From JBDHRG01 sp039807445 (GTDB taxonomy: Bacteria > Pseudomonadota > Gammaproteobacteria > Competibacterales > Competibacteraceae), in assembly GCA_039807445.1 (NCBI GenBank), contig JBDHRG010000044.1:1-22009 (forward strand): DNA of 22,009 nt, written 5' to 3'. The notes beneath the pieces were generated by a model. It was not told the origin of the DNA, made no database searches, and saw only the letters and a program-made list of their open reading frames with translations. The translations under genes were made by a program, and so were the position numbers. Below, in pieces: positions 1 to 6,593 of this stretch. Numbering within the stretch: the first letter of the stretch is position 1; each line of letters opens with the position of its first letter.

Positions 1-891
1 CCAGGCTACCGGGTCAGTGACAGCCTGGCCAGCCCGCTACCCCAAGCTGCAGGGGGATTCATGCACCAACGCCCGGTGGCGCCGCTGATCGAGCGTGCCG
101 GCGTGCCCTTCGTCTCGCTCGCCGGCGCCGTGGTCGTCATCGAGCCGGTCAAGCGCTGGATGTTCAAGGCATCGCACACCGACCGCATGGCGTGCGAAAA
201 GATCTTCGACGACCTGCGCGCGCGCGGCCTCGCCAGGCTCGCGCTGCTGTCCGAAACCAGCGGCTTCGGCAAGTCGGGCCATGAGCAGTGCCTCGCCGCA
301 GCGCCCAAGATGGGGGTGCAGATCGTCGTCGACGAGACCTACGGTCCGAAGGACACCGACATGACTGCGCAGCTGACCAAGGCCAAGGCCAGCGACGCGC
401 AGGCGGTGCTGGTGTTCGGCCTCGGCCAGAGCCCGGCGATCGCCACCAAGAACTACCGCCAGCTCGGCATCGCGCTGCCGCTGTACCAGTCGCACGGGGT
501 GGCCTCGAAGGAGTTCCTGGCGCTCGCCGGTTCGGCCGCCGAAGGCGTGCGCCTGCCGGCGCCGGCGCTGCTGGTCGCCGAGCAGCTCCCCGAGTCCGAC
601 CCGCAGAAGCCGGTCGTGCTCGCCTACAAGCAGGCCTACGAGGCCAAGTTCGGCACCGAAGCCTCGTCCTTCGGCGGCTACGCCTACGACAGCCTGATGC
701 TCGCGCTCGGCGCGGTCGAGCGCGCAGGCGGTACCGACAAGGCCAAGGTCCGCGACGCGCTCGAGGCGACCCGCGGCTACATGGGCACCAGCGGCCTGGT
801 GAACATGAGCGCCAGCGACCACATGGGGCTCGACAGCTCGGCCTTCCGCATGATCGAGGCGCGCGGCGGCGACTGGAAACCGCTTCCCTGA
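1..891 (+). CDS. Liv-type ABC transporter substrate-binding protein, 5'-partial
   Basis: This is the C-terminal ~270 residues of a periplasmic type I substrate-binding protein of the HAAT (branched-chain amino acid/aromatic acid) family. It should bind solute for an ABC importer. The frame is open from base 1 to the TGA at 889-891; the first Met is at 61, but a full family member is ~370-400 aa, so the N-terminal lobe and signal peptide are missing. Recognisable family segments are APLIERAGVPFVSLAGA (~residues 7-23 from Met61), SETSGFGKSG and FGGYAYDSLMLA. Residues encoded before about base 75 do not look like this family, so the left end may be a rearrangement or assembly junction rather than a simple cut. 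It is closely similar to the substrate-binding gene at the right edge. Forty nt separate it from the downstream hydroxylase, so they are probably co-transcribed. The ligand is unknown, perhaps the hydroxylase substrate. Confidence 0.8.
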   Translation, partial: PGYRVSDSLASPLPQAAGGFMHQRPVAPLIERAGVPFVSLAGAVVVIEPVKRWMFKASHTDRMACEKIFDDLRARGLARLALLSETSGFGKSGHEQCLAAAPKMGVQIVVDETYGPKDTDMTAQLTKAKASDAQAVLVFGLGQSPAIATKNYRQLGIALPLYQSHGVASKEFLALAGSAAEGVRLPAPALLVAEQLPESDPQKPVVLAYKQAYEAKFGTEASSFGGYAYDSLMLALGAVERAGGTDKAKVRDALEATRGYMGTSGLVNMSASDHMGLDSSAFRMIEARGGDWKPLP

Positions 892-931
892 GGCTCGGCC
901 ACTGAACGCAAGACGAAACCGAGGAGACACC

Positions 932-2632
932 ATGAGTCAGGAATTCAAGTCCTATCCCTTCGAAGCGAAGCGCTACGATGCCAGGTTGCCGGAACTGAAG
1001 GGCGGCACCGAGGCGAAGCGACACCCCGTCGTCGTCGTCGGGGGTGGCCCTGTCGGACTCACCACCGCACTCGGCTTGGCCAATCACGGTGTGTCCTGCG
1101 TGCTGATCGAAGCCGACGACTCGGTGTGCTTCGGCAGCCGCGCGATCTGCATCTCGCGGCGCAGCCTCGAGATCATCGATCGGCTCGGTGCCGCAGACGG
1201 TTTCCTGAAGACCGGCCTGCCGTGGACCGGCGGACGCAGCTTCTACCGCGACACCGAAGTCCTGCATTTCAGGATGCCCCAGGACGAAAACCAGAAGCTG
1301 CCGCCGATGGTCAACCTGGCGCAGTACCACATCGAGCAGTTCCTGCTCGATGCGGCGGAAAGGAAAGCCGACCTGATCGACATCCGCTGGAACACCCGGG
1401 TGACCGCCCTCCGAGCCGGCGCGGATGGGGTCACGCTGGGCCTGTCGACGCCCAAGGGCGATTACAGGCTGGACGCCGACTGGGTGGTGGCCTGCGACGG
1501 CGGCCGCAGCTTCATCCGCGAGACGATGGGGCTGCAGCTCAAGGGCACGAGCTATGAGGGCCGCTACGTCATCGTCGACATCCTGCTCGACAGCGAACGG
1601 CCGACCGAGCGGCTCGCCTATTTCGATCCTGCGTCGAACCCCGGTTCCACGGTGCTGGTGCACAAGCAGCCGGACAACGTCTGGCGCATCGACTATCAGT
1701 TGCGCGACGACGAAGATCCCGACGAAGCCGTCAAGCCGAAAAACGTCATCCCGCGCGTGCGTAGCCTGCTCGAAATGATGGGCGAAAAGGGCGAGTGGTC
1801 GCCGATCTGGATCACGATCTACAAGGCCAACGCGCTGACCCTGGAGAGCTACCGCCACGGACGCGTCCTGTTCGCAGGCGATGCCGCCCACCTGGTGCCG
1901 ATCTTCGGGGTCCGCGGGGCGAACTCCGGCATCGACGATGCCGACAACGTGGCGTGGAAGCTGGCCTTCGTCGTCAAGGGGCTCGCATCCGACGCGCTGC
2001 TCGACAGCTATTCCGCCGAGCGCGTGTTCGCCACGCACGAGAACCTGAGCTACGGCACCAAGAGCACCGAGTTCATGGCGCCGCCGTCCTTCGCCTTCGA
2101 GCTGATGCGCAAGGCGGTGCTGAGCTTGGCGGTCAAGCACGCCGGGGTGCGTTCGCTGATCAATCCGCGCCAGACCTCGGCGATCACGTACGCCGAATCG
2201 CCGCTCAACGCCGCGGCGCAGCGATCGGCCGAGTTCGTCGACGGCCCCGTGCCCGGGGCCGTGCTGCCGGAATGTCCGGTCACGATCGTCGAGGGGGGGC
2301 AGGCCCGCGAAACGCATCTGACCGATCTGCTCGCCCCCCGCTTCACCGCGCTCTATTTCGCCGAAGACGGCGCGGTGCCGGGCGAGCTGGCGGCACTGGA
2401 GCGCGATCTGGCGCAGCGCAAGGTTCCGTTCAAGCTGATCCCAGTCACCACACGGCTGGCGCAGGGCGGGGCGGTTCACGCCTGGGATCACACCGGCCGC
2501 GCATTCGCCATGTACGGGGCCCAGCCGGGAACGCTGTATCTGGTGAGGCCGGACGGGCACGTGCTCGGACGCTGGCGCCAGGCGGTGGCAGCCGAACTTG
2601 CCGCGGCCATCGACGCCACGCTGCGCCCCTGA
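932..2632 (+). CDS. FAD-dependent aromatic hydroxylase (MhaA/MhpA-like)
   Basis: A 566-aa class A flavoprotein monooxygenase of the PheA/TfdB/MhpA group, expected to hydroxylate a phenolic acid using NAD(P)H and O2 in the cytoplasm. Seen: dinucleotide-binding GGGPVG at residues 37-42, the DG motif (D189-G190 in VACDGGRS) and the second FAD motif FAGDAAH with G316-D317. A strong GAGGAG at 921-926 precedes the ATG by 5 nt. Length and mass match MhaA, the flavoprotein of the P. putida U 3-hydroxyphenylacetate 6-hydroxylase (about 62.7 kDa), and a DUF2783/MhaB-like gene follows at 2908. It is the most divergent of three such enzymes here: the extended N-terminus and NLAQYHIEQ replace the NLQQYY of the other two. 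It could instead act on a 3-hydroxyphenylpropionate-type compound; the substrate cannot be read from sequence. Confidence 0.88.
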   Translation: MSQEFKSYPFEAKRYDARLPELKGGTEAKRHPVVVVGGGPVGLTTALGLANHGVSCVLIEADDSVCFGSRAICISRRSLEIIDRLGAADGFLKTGLPWTGGRSFYRDTEVLHFRMPQDENQKLPPMVNLAQYHIEQFLLDAAERKADLIDIRWNTRVTALRAGADGVTLGLSTPKGDYRLDADWVVACDGGRSFIRETMGLQLKGTSYEGRYVIVDILLDSERPTERLAYFDPASNPGSTVLVHKQPDNVWRIDYQLRDDEDPDEAVKPKNVIPRVRSLLEMMGEKGEWSPIWITIYKANALTLESYRHGRVLFAGDAAHLVPIFGVRGANSGIDDADNVAWKLAFVVKGLASDALLDSYSAERVFATHENLSYGTKSTEFMAPPSFAFELMRKAVLSLAVKHAGVRSLINPRQTSAITYAESPLNAAAQRSAEFVDGPVPGAVLPECPVTIVEGGQARETHLTDLLAPRFTALYFAEDGAVPGELAALERDLAQRKVPFKLIPVTTRLAQGGAVHAWDHTGRAFAMYGAQPGTLYLVRPDGHVLGRWRQAVAAELAAAIDATLRP

Positions 2633-2660
2633 ACCGGGAAAGGAATCAAGGAGCCCGACG

Positions 2661-2907
2661 CTGATACCCGCAAACGTGCCCTGTGGTCAACACAGGTGTG
2701 CTCCGCGAGTACGAGAGCTGGTCAGGCTCAGCATTCACCTCTACGCTTTCGGGTGTCGTTCATCGGAGCGAAAACCAAGCTCCGCCGGGCGCCTACCCGT
2801 GGCTAGCGGGAAAGTTACGCCTGTCAGATACGAGCTGGCCTTCAGGGAACTCGGGGCAGGAACCGAAACCTGAGCATCTTTGCTCACTTTTTGGATAGCA
2901 GAACATC
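2661..2907 (+). other. Unexplained ~250-bp spacer separating an SD from its small gene
   Basis: Non-coding segment between the hydroxylase and the DUF2783-like gene; the equivalent spacer in the other two pairs is 3 and 15 nt. A good Shine-Dalgarno AAGGAG lies at 2648-2653 followed by 7 nt and then CTG instead of ATG, while the ATG at 2908 has no obvious SD. That suggests a short insertion between 2660 and 2908. The segment looks less GC-rich than its surroundings, holds a perfect hairpin (CCTGTG 2680-2685 with CACAGG 2691-2696) and ends near a terminator-like hairpin. I see no clear terminal inverted repeats or target duplication. Confidence 0.4.
2871..2892 (+). terminator. Possible rho-independent terminator
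   Basis: TGAGCA (2871-2876), loop TCTT, TGCTCA (2881-2886), followed by CTTTTT (2887-2892). The stem is only 6 bp but perfect, and the T-run is unusual in this GC-rich DNA. It would reduce read-through from the hydroxylase into the DUF2783-like gene 16 nt downstream. Confidence 0.4.
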
Positions 2908-3087
2908 ATGACCGACAACGAACTCGACGCCGTCTACACGCGGCTGTGCAAGACCATGACGGAATTGGGCGAGGCCCGTTCTTCGCTGTTCCTGGCCCGA
3001 TTCGCCCTGCTCGCGATCGACCGCATCGCCGATGTCGAGACGGTACAGCGCTTGATCGACGCTGCCAGCGAAGGCATGGCGGAGTAG
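2908..3087 (+). CDS. DUF2783-like small protein (MhaB-like coupling protein)
   Basis: A 59-aa acidic, helical protein starting MTDNELDAVYTRLCKTM and ending TAG at 3085-3087. The spacing of ELDAVYTRLC, the ARFALLAIDRI helix and the final QRLIDAA helix parallels the two DUF2783 proteins in this window (DDFYEAL, LILLLAN, ALRIAR). DUF2783 genes usually sit directly behind FAD hydroxylases. P. putida MhaB, the ~6.3-kDa coupling protein needed by MhaA, is about this size. I infer the same role for the 932-2632 hydroxylase. Only one in-frame start is possible because a TAG lies at 2896-2898. The lack of a good SD and the long spacer upstream are odd: the gene may be poorly translated here. Confidence 0.65.
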   Translation: MTDNELDAVYTRLCKTMTELGEARSSLFLARFALLAIDRIADVETVQRLIDAASEGMAE

Positions 3088-3235
3088 CTAGGCGCGTGAC
3101 CGCGCTGCAGGCGATTCGGCCGCGGATGCGCTAGCTGCTCGCCGGCGAGCCGGACCGCATCCGCGAGCCGATCGGCAAGGCCGAAGCGCACCTCGGCTGA
3201 GCCTGTCGCCTCGCACGGCTTGACGGCATCGGCGC

Positions 3236-3257
3236 AGCCCCCTGTAATCGGGGGGCT
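3236..3257 (+). terminator. GC-rich hairpin between small gene and luxR
   Basis: AGCCCCC (3236-3242) pairs with GGGGGCT (3251-3257) around a short loop. There is no T-run, so it is either a weak terminator for the upstream unit or part of the leader of the LuxR gene that starts 22 nt later. Confidence 0.35.
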
Positions 3258-3279
3258 CCGCCGACCCCGCGAGGGCACC

Positions 3280-4083
3280 ATGGCCGCCGCCCTGCCCAAC
3301 GACTGCGAATACCGCCTCCAGCCTGACGGGCTCACCGAACTCGTGCTCGACGTCGGCACGCCGGTGTTTGCCGAGCGCTGCTTCGCGGCGCTGCGCGAGT
3401 TGCTCGGCATCGACCAGATGGTGGTGTTCCATCGCGCGGCCGGCGGCGGGCTCAGCAGCCCGCTGGCGCTGCACGCGCAGCGCGCCGACATCGCCCAGGC
3501 GCTCGCCCGGCTGTACCTGCGCCACTACCACTCGCGCGATCCGCACCGCGACTGGCTGCGGCCCGAGGGCGAGGCGCGTAGCCTACGGCTGCGGCTCACC
3601 GAAGCCCGCGACCTCCGCGACGCCGAGTACCGCGCACGGCTGTTCGGCGAACCCGGCCTCGACGCCAAGCTGGCGCTGATCGCGCGCTCGCCGGCCGGGA
3701 TGCTCTACGTCAACCTCTACCGTAGCGGGCAAGCCTTTGCCGCCGGCGAGCTCGACGCCGCGGCTTCGCAGCTGACGCTGCTCGCGCGGCTGATGGAACG
3801 GCACCTGGCGCTGAGTGCCGAGCGGTCCGTCCCCTCGCTCGGCGAGCTGCGCGGACTCGTCGCCACGGCTGCGGCGCGGATCGGCGCGACGCTGTCGCCG
3901 CGCGAGCTCGAGACCTGCGCCCACACCGCGCTCGGGCGCACCGCCGAGGCGATCGCCGCCGAGCTGGCGATCGGCTACCACTCGGTGGTGACCTACCGCA
4001 AGCGCGCCTTCCTCAAGCTCGGCATCGCCGGCCGCGCCGATCTGCTGCCGTTGCTACTGGCCGCCGGCCAGGGCGCAGCGTAG
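3280..4083 (+). CDS. LuxR-family transcriptional regulator
   Basis: A 267-aa protein with a C-terminal LuxR/GerE helix-turn-helix (about residues 205-262): LSPRELETCAHTALGRTAEA, then the recognition-helix region IGYHSVVTYRKRAFLKLGI, matching the usual pattern (LSPRE, A..L.I....V..Y...AF.KLGI). The ~200-residue N-terminal part has no recognisable receiver or autoinducer domain; it may be a ligand-sensing domain. The ATG at 3280 is chosen over 3220 because 3220 would run through the hairpin at 3236-3257, while GAGGG lies just upstream of 3280. Its position directly after the hydroxylase/DUF2783 pair suggests it controls that unit, but no operator is evident. CDS end TAG at 4081-4083. Confidence 0.82.
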   Translation: MAAALPNDCEYRLQPDGLTELVLDVGTPVFAERCFAALRELLGIDQMVVFHRAAGGGLSSPLALHAQRADIAQALARLYLRHYHSRDPHRDWLRPEGEARSLRLRLTEARDLRDAEYRARLFGEPGLDAKLALIARSPAGMLYVNLYRSGQAFAAGELDAAASQLTLLARLMERHLALSAERSVPSLGELRGLVATAAARIGATLSPRELETCAHTALGRTAEAIAAELAIGYHSVVTYRKRAFLKLGIAGRADLLPLLLAAGQGAA

Positions 4084-4570
4084 CCGCCGCGCCAGTCCAT
4101 CCCGCCCGAGGTGCCCGCGATGTTTCGCCGTCTGTCCCCGATTGCCGTGCTGCTCTGACGAGCGCCCGCTGGTGCGCGCGGCGGGGTCGCTACTGCTCGC
4201 CTAACCAGACTCCCTTGAACGCCTCTGCTATCTGTTCGGCCCCCTCGCTACGCTCTCCCCCTTGACGGGGGATGAGGCGGAAAAGGCGAAGCATCGCTTC
4301 GTCCCGCCGAACGCCCGAAGGCCGTGAGGCCGGAGAGCTGGCGCGGCTAGGGTGGGGGTGGAGAAGCTGGCGCCCGTGCCGTCTTTACCCCCACCTCAAC
4401 CCTCCCCCGCAAGGGGGGAGGGAGTGTGTAGACCAAGTACTTATGGAAACTTTGGTATAACTGAGCGCCGGATGCGGTGCTGGGTCTGCTCGGGGCGCTG
4501 CCGTTCTGCGGCCGAGCGCGGGAGACGTTGCGGCGCGGTCCGGGGGAAAGGACCGCGCCTGCGTGGGCTG
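4084..4570. other. Gene-free stretch with hairpin repeats
   Basis: No convincing gene in these 487 bases. It holds two G/C-only hairpins (listed separately), direction-neutral low-complexity sequence and a 12-codon frame (4120-4158, MFRRLSPIAVLL) behind a GAGGTG, which could be the broken start of a lost gene. The stretch separates the luxR unit from the oppositely oriented 89-aa gene. Confidence 0.5.
4256..4422. repeat. Pair of REP-like palindromes
   Basis: Two perfect hairpins: TCCCCC-TTGAC-GGGGGA at 4256-4272 and CCCTCCCCC (4400-4408) with GGGGGAGGG (4414-4422). The second sits in the tract ACCCCCACCTCAACCCTC, a motif I associate with dispersed intergenic palindromes of beta- and gammaproteobacteria. 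They may act as bidirectional terminators or as targets of REP-associated transposases; copy number elsewhere cannot be judged here. Confidence 0.5.
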
Positions 4571-4840
4571 CTAGCGCAGCTGATAGGTGGGATGGTCGCG
4601 GTTGAAGCGCTTCAGTACCGCCTCCAGCGCGACGGCCTTGTCGTGCCGACCCTCGGCTGCGGCGTGCGCGATGTCATCCATGATGTAGCGCTTGATCAGC
4701 CACTGGCCGGTGTGGGTTTGCAACAGGCACTGGCCGAGTTCGGCCGCCACCACCTCGGGTACGTGCTCGTGCTCGGCGATCGCGTGGATCTCGTCTTCGT
4801 CGAGATCGCAGAGGTCCAAGCATTCCTGTTCGGTCAACAT
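4571..4840 (-). CDS. Conserved small hypothetical protein
   Basis: An 89-aa acidic protein (MLTEQECLDLCDLDEDEIHA...) of the kind seen as an uncharacterised protein in Rhodocyclales-type genomes; I recognise the pattern but no function. The N-terminal third carries two Cys (residues 7 and 11) in an acidic context, then EHEHVPEVVAAELG and a helical C-terminus with IKRYIMDDIAHA. No membrane segment or signal peptide. The start is well supported by AGGAGG six nt upstream (minus-strand reading of 4847-4852). It is a single-gene unit on the minus strand. A perfect 9-bp palindrome lies ~40 nt upstream of its start. Confidence 0.72.
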   Translation of the reverse strand: MLTEQECLDLCDLDEDEIHAIAEHEHVPEVVAAELGQCLLQTHTGQWLIKRYIMDDIAHAAAEGRHDKAVALEAVLKRFNRDHPTYQLR

Positions 4841-4877
4841 CGCATACCTCCTGGGTCGTCACCGCTCTACGCCCGTT

Positions 4878-4898
4878 CACGGTGCATCCTGCACCGTG
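4878..4898. promoter_or_regulatory. Perfect 9-bp inverted repeat upstream of the 89-aa gene
   Basis: CACGGTGCA (4878-4886), 3-nt spacer, TGCACCGTG (4890-4898). It lies 37 nt upstream of the minus-strand start at 4840, in the right place for an operator or leader hairpin. No T-run follows on either strand. The rest of 4841-5143 holds nothing else I can support. Confidence 0.4.
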
Positions 4899-5143
4899 CC
4901 AGTGCGACCACCATGTTCGAATGAACTGACCGTTCCACTGCCGATCCAGCTTTCTCGAGCGCCGTCCATGGCCTGCGGTCCAGTGTTACGGCCGGCTGTT
5001 ATGGCCGGTTGTCGCCCGGCACGATCGTTCGATCCTGTCGACCGTGCTGCGTCGCGCTGCGGCCGGGAGACACCACCATCCCTATACCGCGCAATTCCCG
5101 TGCCGCATCCGCGAACAGCAGCTAAAGAATCTAGCACACCCCC

Positions 5144-5172
5144 TTTACAGGGGGATGACGATCTTGTTTAAT
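5144..5172 (+). promoter_or_regulatory. Sigma-70 promoter of tRNA-Lys
   Basis: TTTACA (-35, 5144-5149), 17-bp spacer, TTTAAT (-10, 5167-5172), then a GC-rich discriminator (GCGCCCCC) typical of stable-RNA promoters under stringent control. The -35 is flanked by CCCCC (5139-5143) and GGGGG (5150-5154). The expected start is about 8-15 nt before the tRNA. Confidence 0.65.
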
Positions 5173-5187
5173 GCGCCCCCACACCAA

Positions 5188-5263
<76 letters not shown>

Positions 5264-5268
5264 GATCC

Positions 5269-5304
5269 GAAGCCCATGCGAAAGCGTGGGCTTCTTCGTT
5301 TGTG
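5269..5304 (+). terminator. Terminator hairpin after tRNA-Lys
   Basis: GAAGCCCATGC (5269-5279), GAAA tetraloop, GCGTGGGCTTC (5284-5294): an 11-bp stem with one T-G wobble, followed by a modest T-rich stretch (TTCGTTTGT). It lies six nt after the CCA end, as expected for a tRNA terminator. Confidence 0.75.
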
Positions 5305-5421
5305 CCCCGCGTTCGCGGGATTTCGCGGACCGCCGCGGCGGATCGCGGCCGTTTCCACGCAGCAGCCGCGTTGAGCCAATAAAAAATATTAAAAACAATG
5401 AGATGGATTTGCCCGTGACGG

Positions 5422-5436
5422 TGGCACGTCGCTTGC
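5422..5436 (+). promoter_or_regulatory. Sigma-54 (RpoN) promoter
   Basis: TGGCACGTCGCTTGC is a near-perfect -24/-12 element (TGGCAC-N5-TTGC, with GG-N10-GC spacing). The predicted start is around 5447, ~50 nt before the ATG at 5497. An A/T-rich block at 5380-5400 just upstream could serve for DNA bending (IHF-like), though no strict IHF consensus is seen. No enhancer-binding protein gene is in the window. Confidence 0.65.
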
Positions 5437-5496
5437 GATGCAAAGATCAGCCGCCCAGCGCTGCGGCTCGATCAACCACCGCAAGAGGTGTACGCC

Positions 5497-5799
5497 ATGA
5501 AGACCCTGAACGCGCTCGCCATCAGCTTCGCCCTCTCCGCCGCGGCCATCGCCAGCGAACGCGACGCTCCCGGCTACGACCACGCGCGCGAAGCCGGCCA
5601 GCGTCCGGCGATGGACATGCGCCAGTCCGCCAACCCGATCGACCGCCATCAGGGTCGCGGCGACGCGAGCCCCGAGCGGATGACCCCCGAGCCGATACGG
5701 CACGGCCTACGGACGGGCGGCCGCGAAGGCCCGGACGATTGCCCGCCGCTGCACTCGAGCGACCAGGACCACGCCGGCTTCCGCTGCCAGATGTCGTGA
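5497..5799 (+). CDS. Small secreted hypothetical protein
   Basis: A 100-aa protein with a clear Sec signal peptide: basic start MKTLN, hydrophobic ALAISFALSAAAIA, likely cleavage near residue 18-20. The mature part is hydrophilic, rich in Asp, Arg, His, Gly and Pro, with two Cys (82 and 97) that could form a disulfide in the periplasm; no known domain is recognised. ATG 5497 is chosen because the signal peptide begins there and an AGAGG lies 8 nt upstream; an earlier Met at 5488 is less likely. It appears to be a single-gene unit transcribed from the sigma-54 promoter at 5422-5436, which ties its expression to nitrogen, stress or aromatic-carbon control. It converges on the maiA operon across a hairpin. 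Confidence 0.68.
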   Translation: MKTLNALAISFALSAAAIASERDAPGYDHAREAGQRPAMDMRQSANPIDRHQGRGDASPERMTPEPIRHGLRTGGREGPDDCPPLHSSDQDHAGFRCQMS

Positions 5800-5816
5800 G
5801 GGGCGTCGAGCCTCTG

Positions 5817-5850
5817 CTCGCCCTGCCCCGGAAATGGGCGACAGGGCGAG
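5817..5850. terminator. Bidirectional hairpin between convergent genes
   Basis: CTCGCCCTG (5817-5825) pairs perfectly with CAGGGCGAG (5842-5850), with additional CCC/GGG pairing possible inside the loop. It lies between the stop of the secreted protein gene and the stop of maiA, where a shared terminator is expected. There is no T-run. Confidence 0.5.
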
Positions 5851-5864
5851 CGGGCGCCCGGCGA

Positions 5865-6506
5865 TCAGGCGGCGTCGGGCTGCCGTGCCGGCGCCGCGGC
5901 GGCGAAGGCTTCGAGCGCGTCGCAGGCCGCGGCGATGCGAACCACGGTCGGGAAGGCCGACAGTTCGCAGTCGAAGCGCCTGGCGTTGAACACCTGCGGT
6001 ACCAGGCAGACGTCGGCGAGCGTCGGTGCGTCGCCGTGACAGAAGCGCCCGGTGGCGGGGCTTGCAGCGAGCATCGCCTCGAGCGCCGCGAAACCCTCGG
6101 CGATCCAGTGGCGGTACCAGCCGAGCTTCTGTTCGTCGCTGGCGCCGAGCTCGCGCACCAGGTACTTGAGCACGCGCAGGTTGTTCAAGGGGTGGATCTC
6201 GCAGGCGACCGCGAGCGCCAGCGCGCGCGCGCGCGCGCGGCCGAGCGCATCGCGCGGCAGCAACGGCGGCTCGGGGTGCGTCTCGTCGAGCCATTCGCAG
6301 ATCGCCAGCGACTGCGTCAGCACCGCACCGTCGTCGGTTTCGAGCGCCGGCACCAGCCCCTGCGGGTTCAGCACCTTGTACCCGGCCGCCCCCTCCTCGC
6401 CCTTGAGCAGGTTCACCGGCACGTGTTCGTAAGCCAGACCCTTCAGGTTCAGCGCGATGCGCACGCGGTACGCGGCCGAGGAACGGAAGTAGTCGTGGAG
6501 CTTCAT
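5865..6506 (-). CDS. maiA: Maleylacetoacetate isomerase (zeta-class GST)
   Basis: A 213-aa glutathione-dependent isomerase converting maleylacetoacetate to fumarylacetoacetate, the step after homogentisate ring cleavage; cytoplasmic. The N-terminal thioredoxin-fold domain carries the zeta-GST signature RSSAAYRVRIALNLKG (residues 8-23), with the Ser pair that activates glutathione, and NPQGLVPALE and QSLAICEWLDE at the glutathione site. The helical C-terminal domain follows, with GDAPTLADVCLVPQ. Length is normal for MaiA. It is the last gene of the minus operon, 87 nt after the fumarylacetoacetase-like gene, and the only isomerase in the window, so it probably serves both homogentisate operons. 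A (GC)9 tract at 6221-6239 encodes the RARARAL segment. Confidence 0.92.
   Translation of the reverse strand: MKLHDYFRSSAAYRVRIALNLKGLAYEHVPVNLLKGEEGAAGYKVLNPQGLVPALETDDGAVLTQSLAICEWLDETHPEPPLLPRDALGRARARALALAVACEIHPLNNLRVLKYLVRELGASDEQKLGWYRHWIAEGFAALEAMLAASPATGRFCHGDAPTLADVCLVPQVFNARRFDCELSAFPTVVRIAAACDALEAFAAAAPARQPDAA
6221..6239. repeat. (GC)9 dinucleotide tract inside maiA
   Basis: A 19-base uninterrupted alternating GC tract in the coding sequence of maiA, encoding alternating Arg-Ala. Alternating G/C tracts are prone to slippage and Z-DNA formation; a 2-nt change would shift the frame. Confidence 0.8.
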
Positions 6507-6593
6507 CGGATACCCCCGGGAGGTGCGAGGTGCGAGGAGCCAGGCATGAGGCGCGGAGTATTCGACCGCACTTCTTGCCTCGCCCCTTTCTCT

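Noticed and set aside
164..2560. Very long minus-strand open frame (798 codons) opposite the left-hand genes
   Set aside because: It is antisense to the binding-protein and hydroxylase genes, has no family match, and is Arg/Gly/Ala-rich low-information sequence typical of GC-rich antisense frames.
3096..3200. Gene-like frame with one in-frame stop (VTALQAIRPRMR, stop, LLAGEPDRIREPIGKAEAHLG)
   Set aside because: It may be a decayed gene remnant, but there is no family match and the length is too small to claim a pseudogene.
4120..4158. 12-residue frame MFRRLSPIAVLL with SD GAGGTG after luxR
   Set aside because: Too short to support; could be the broken 5' end of a lost gene or a leader peptide, but nothing downstream continues it.
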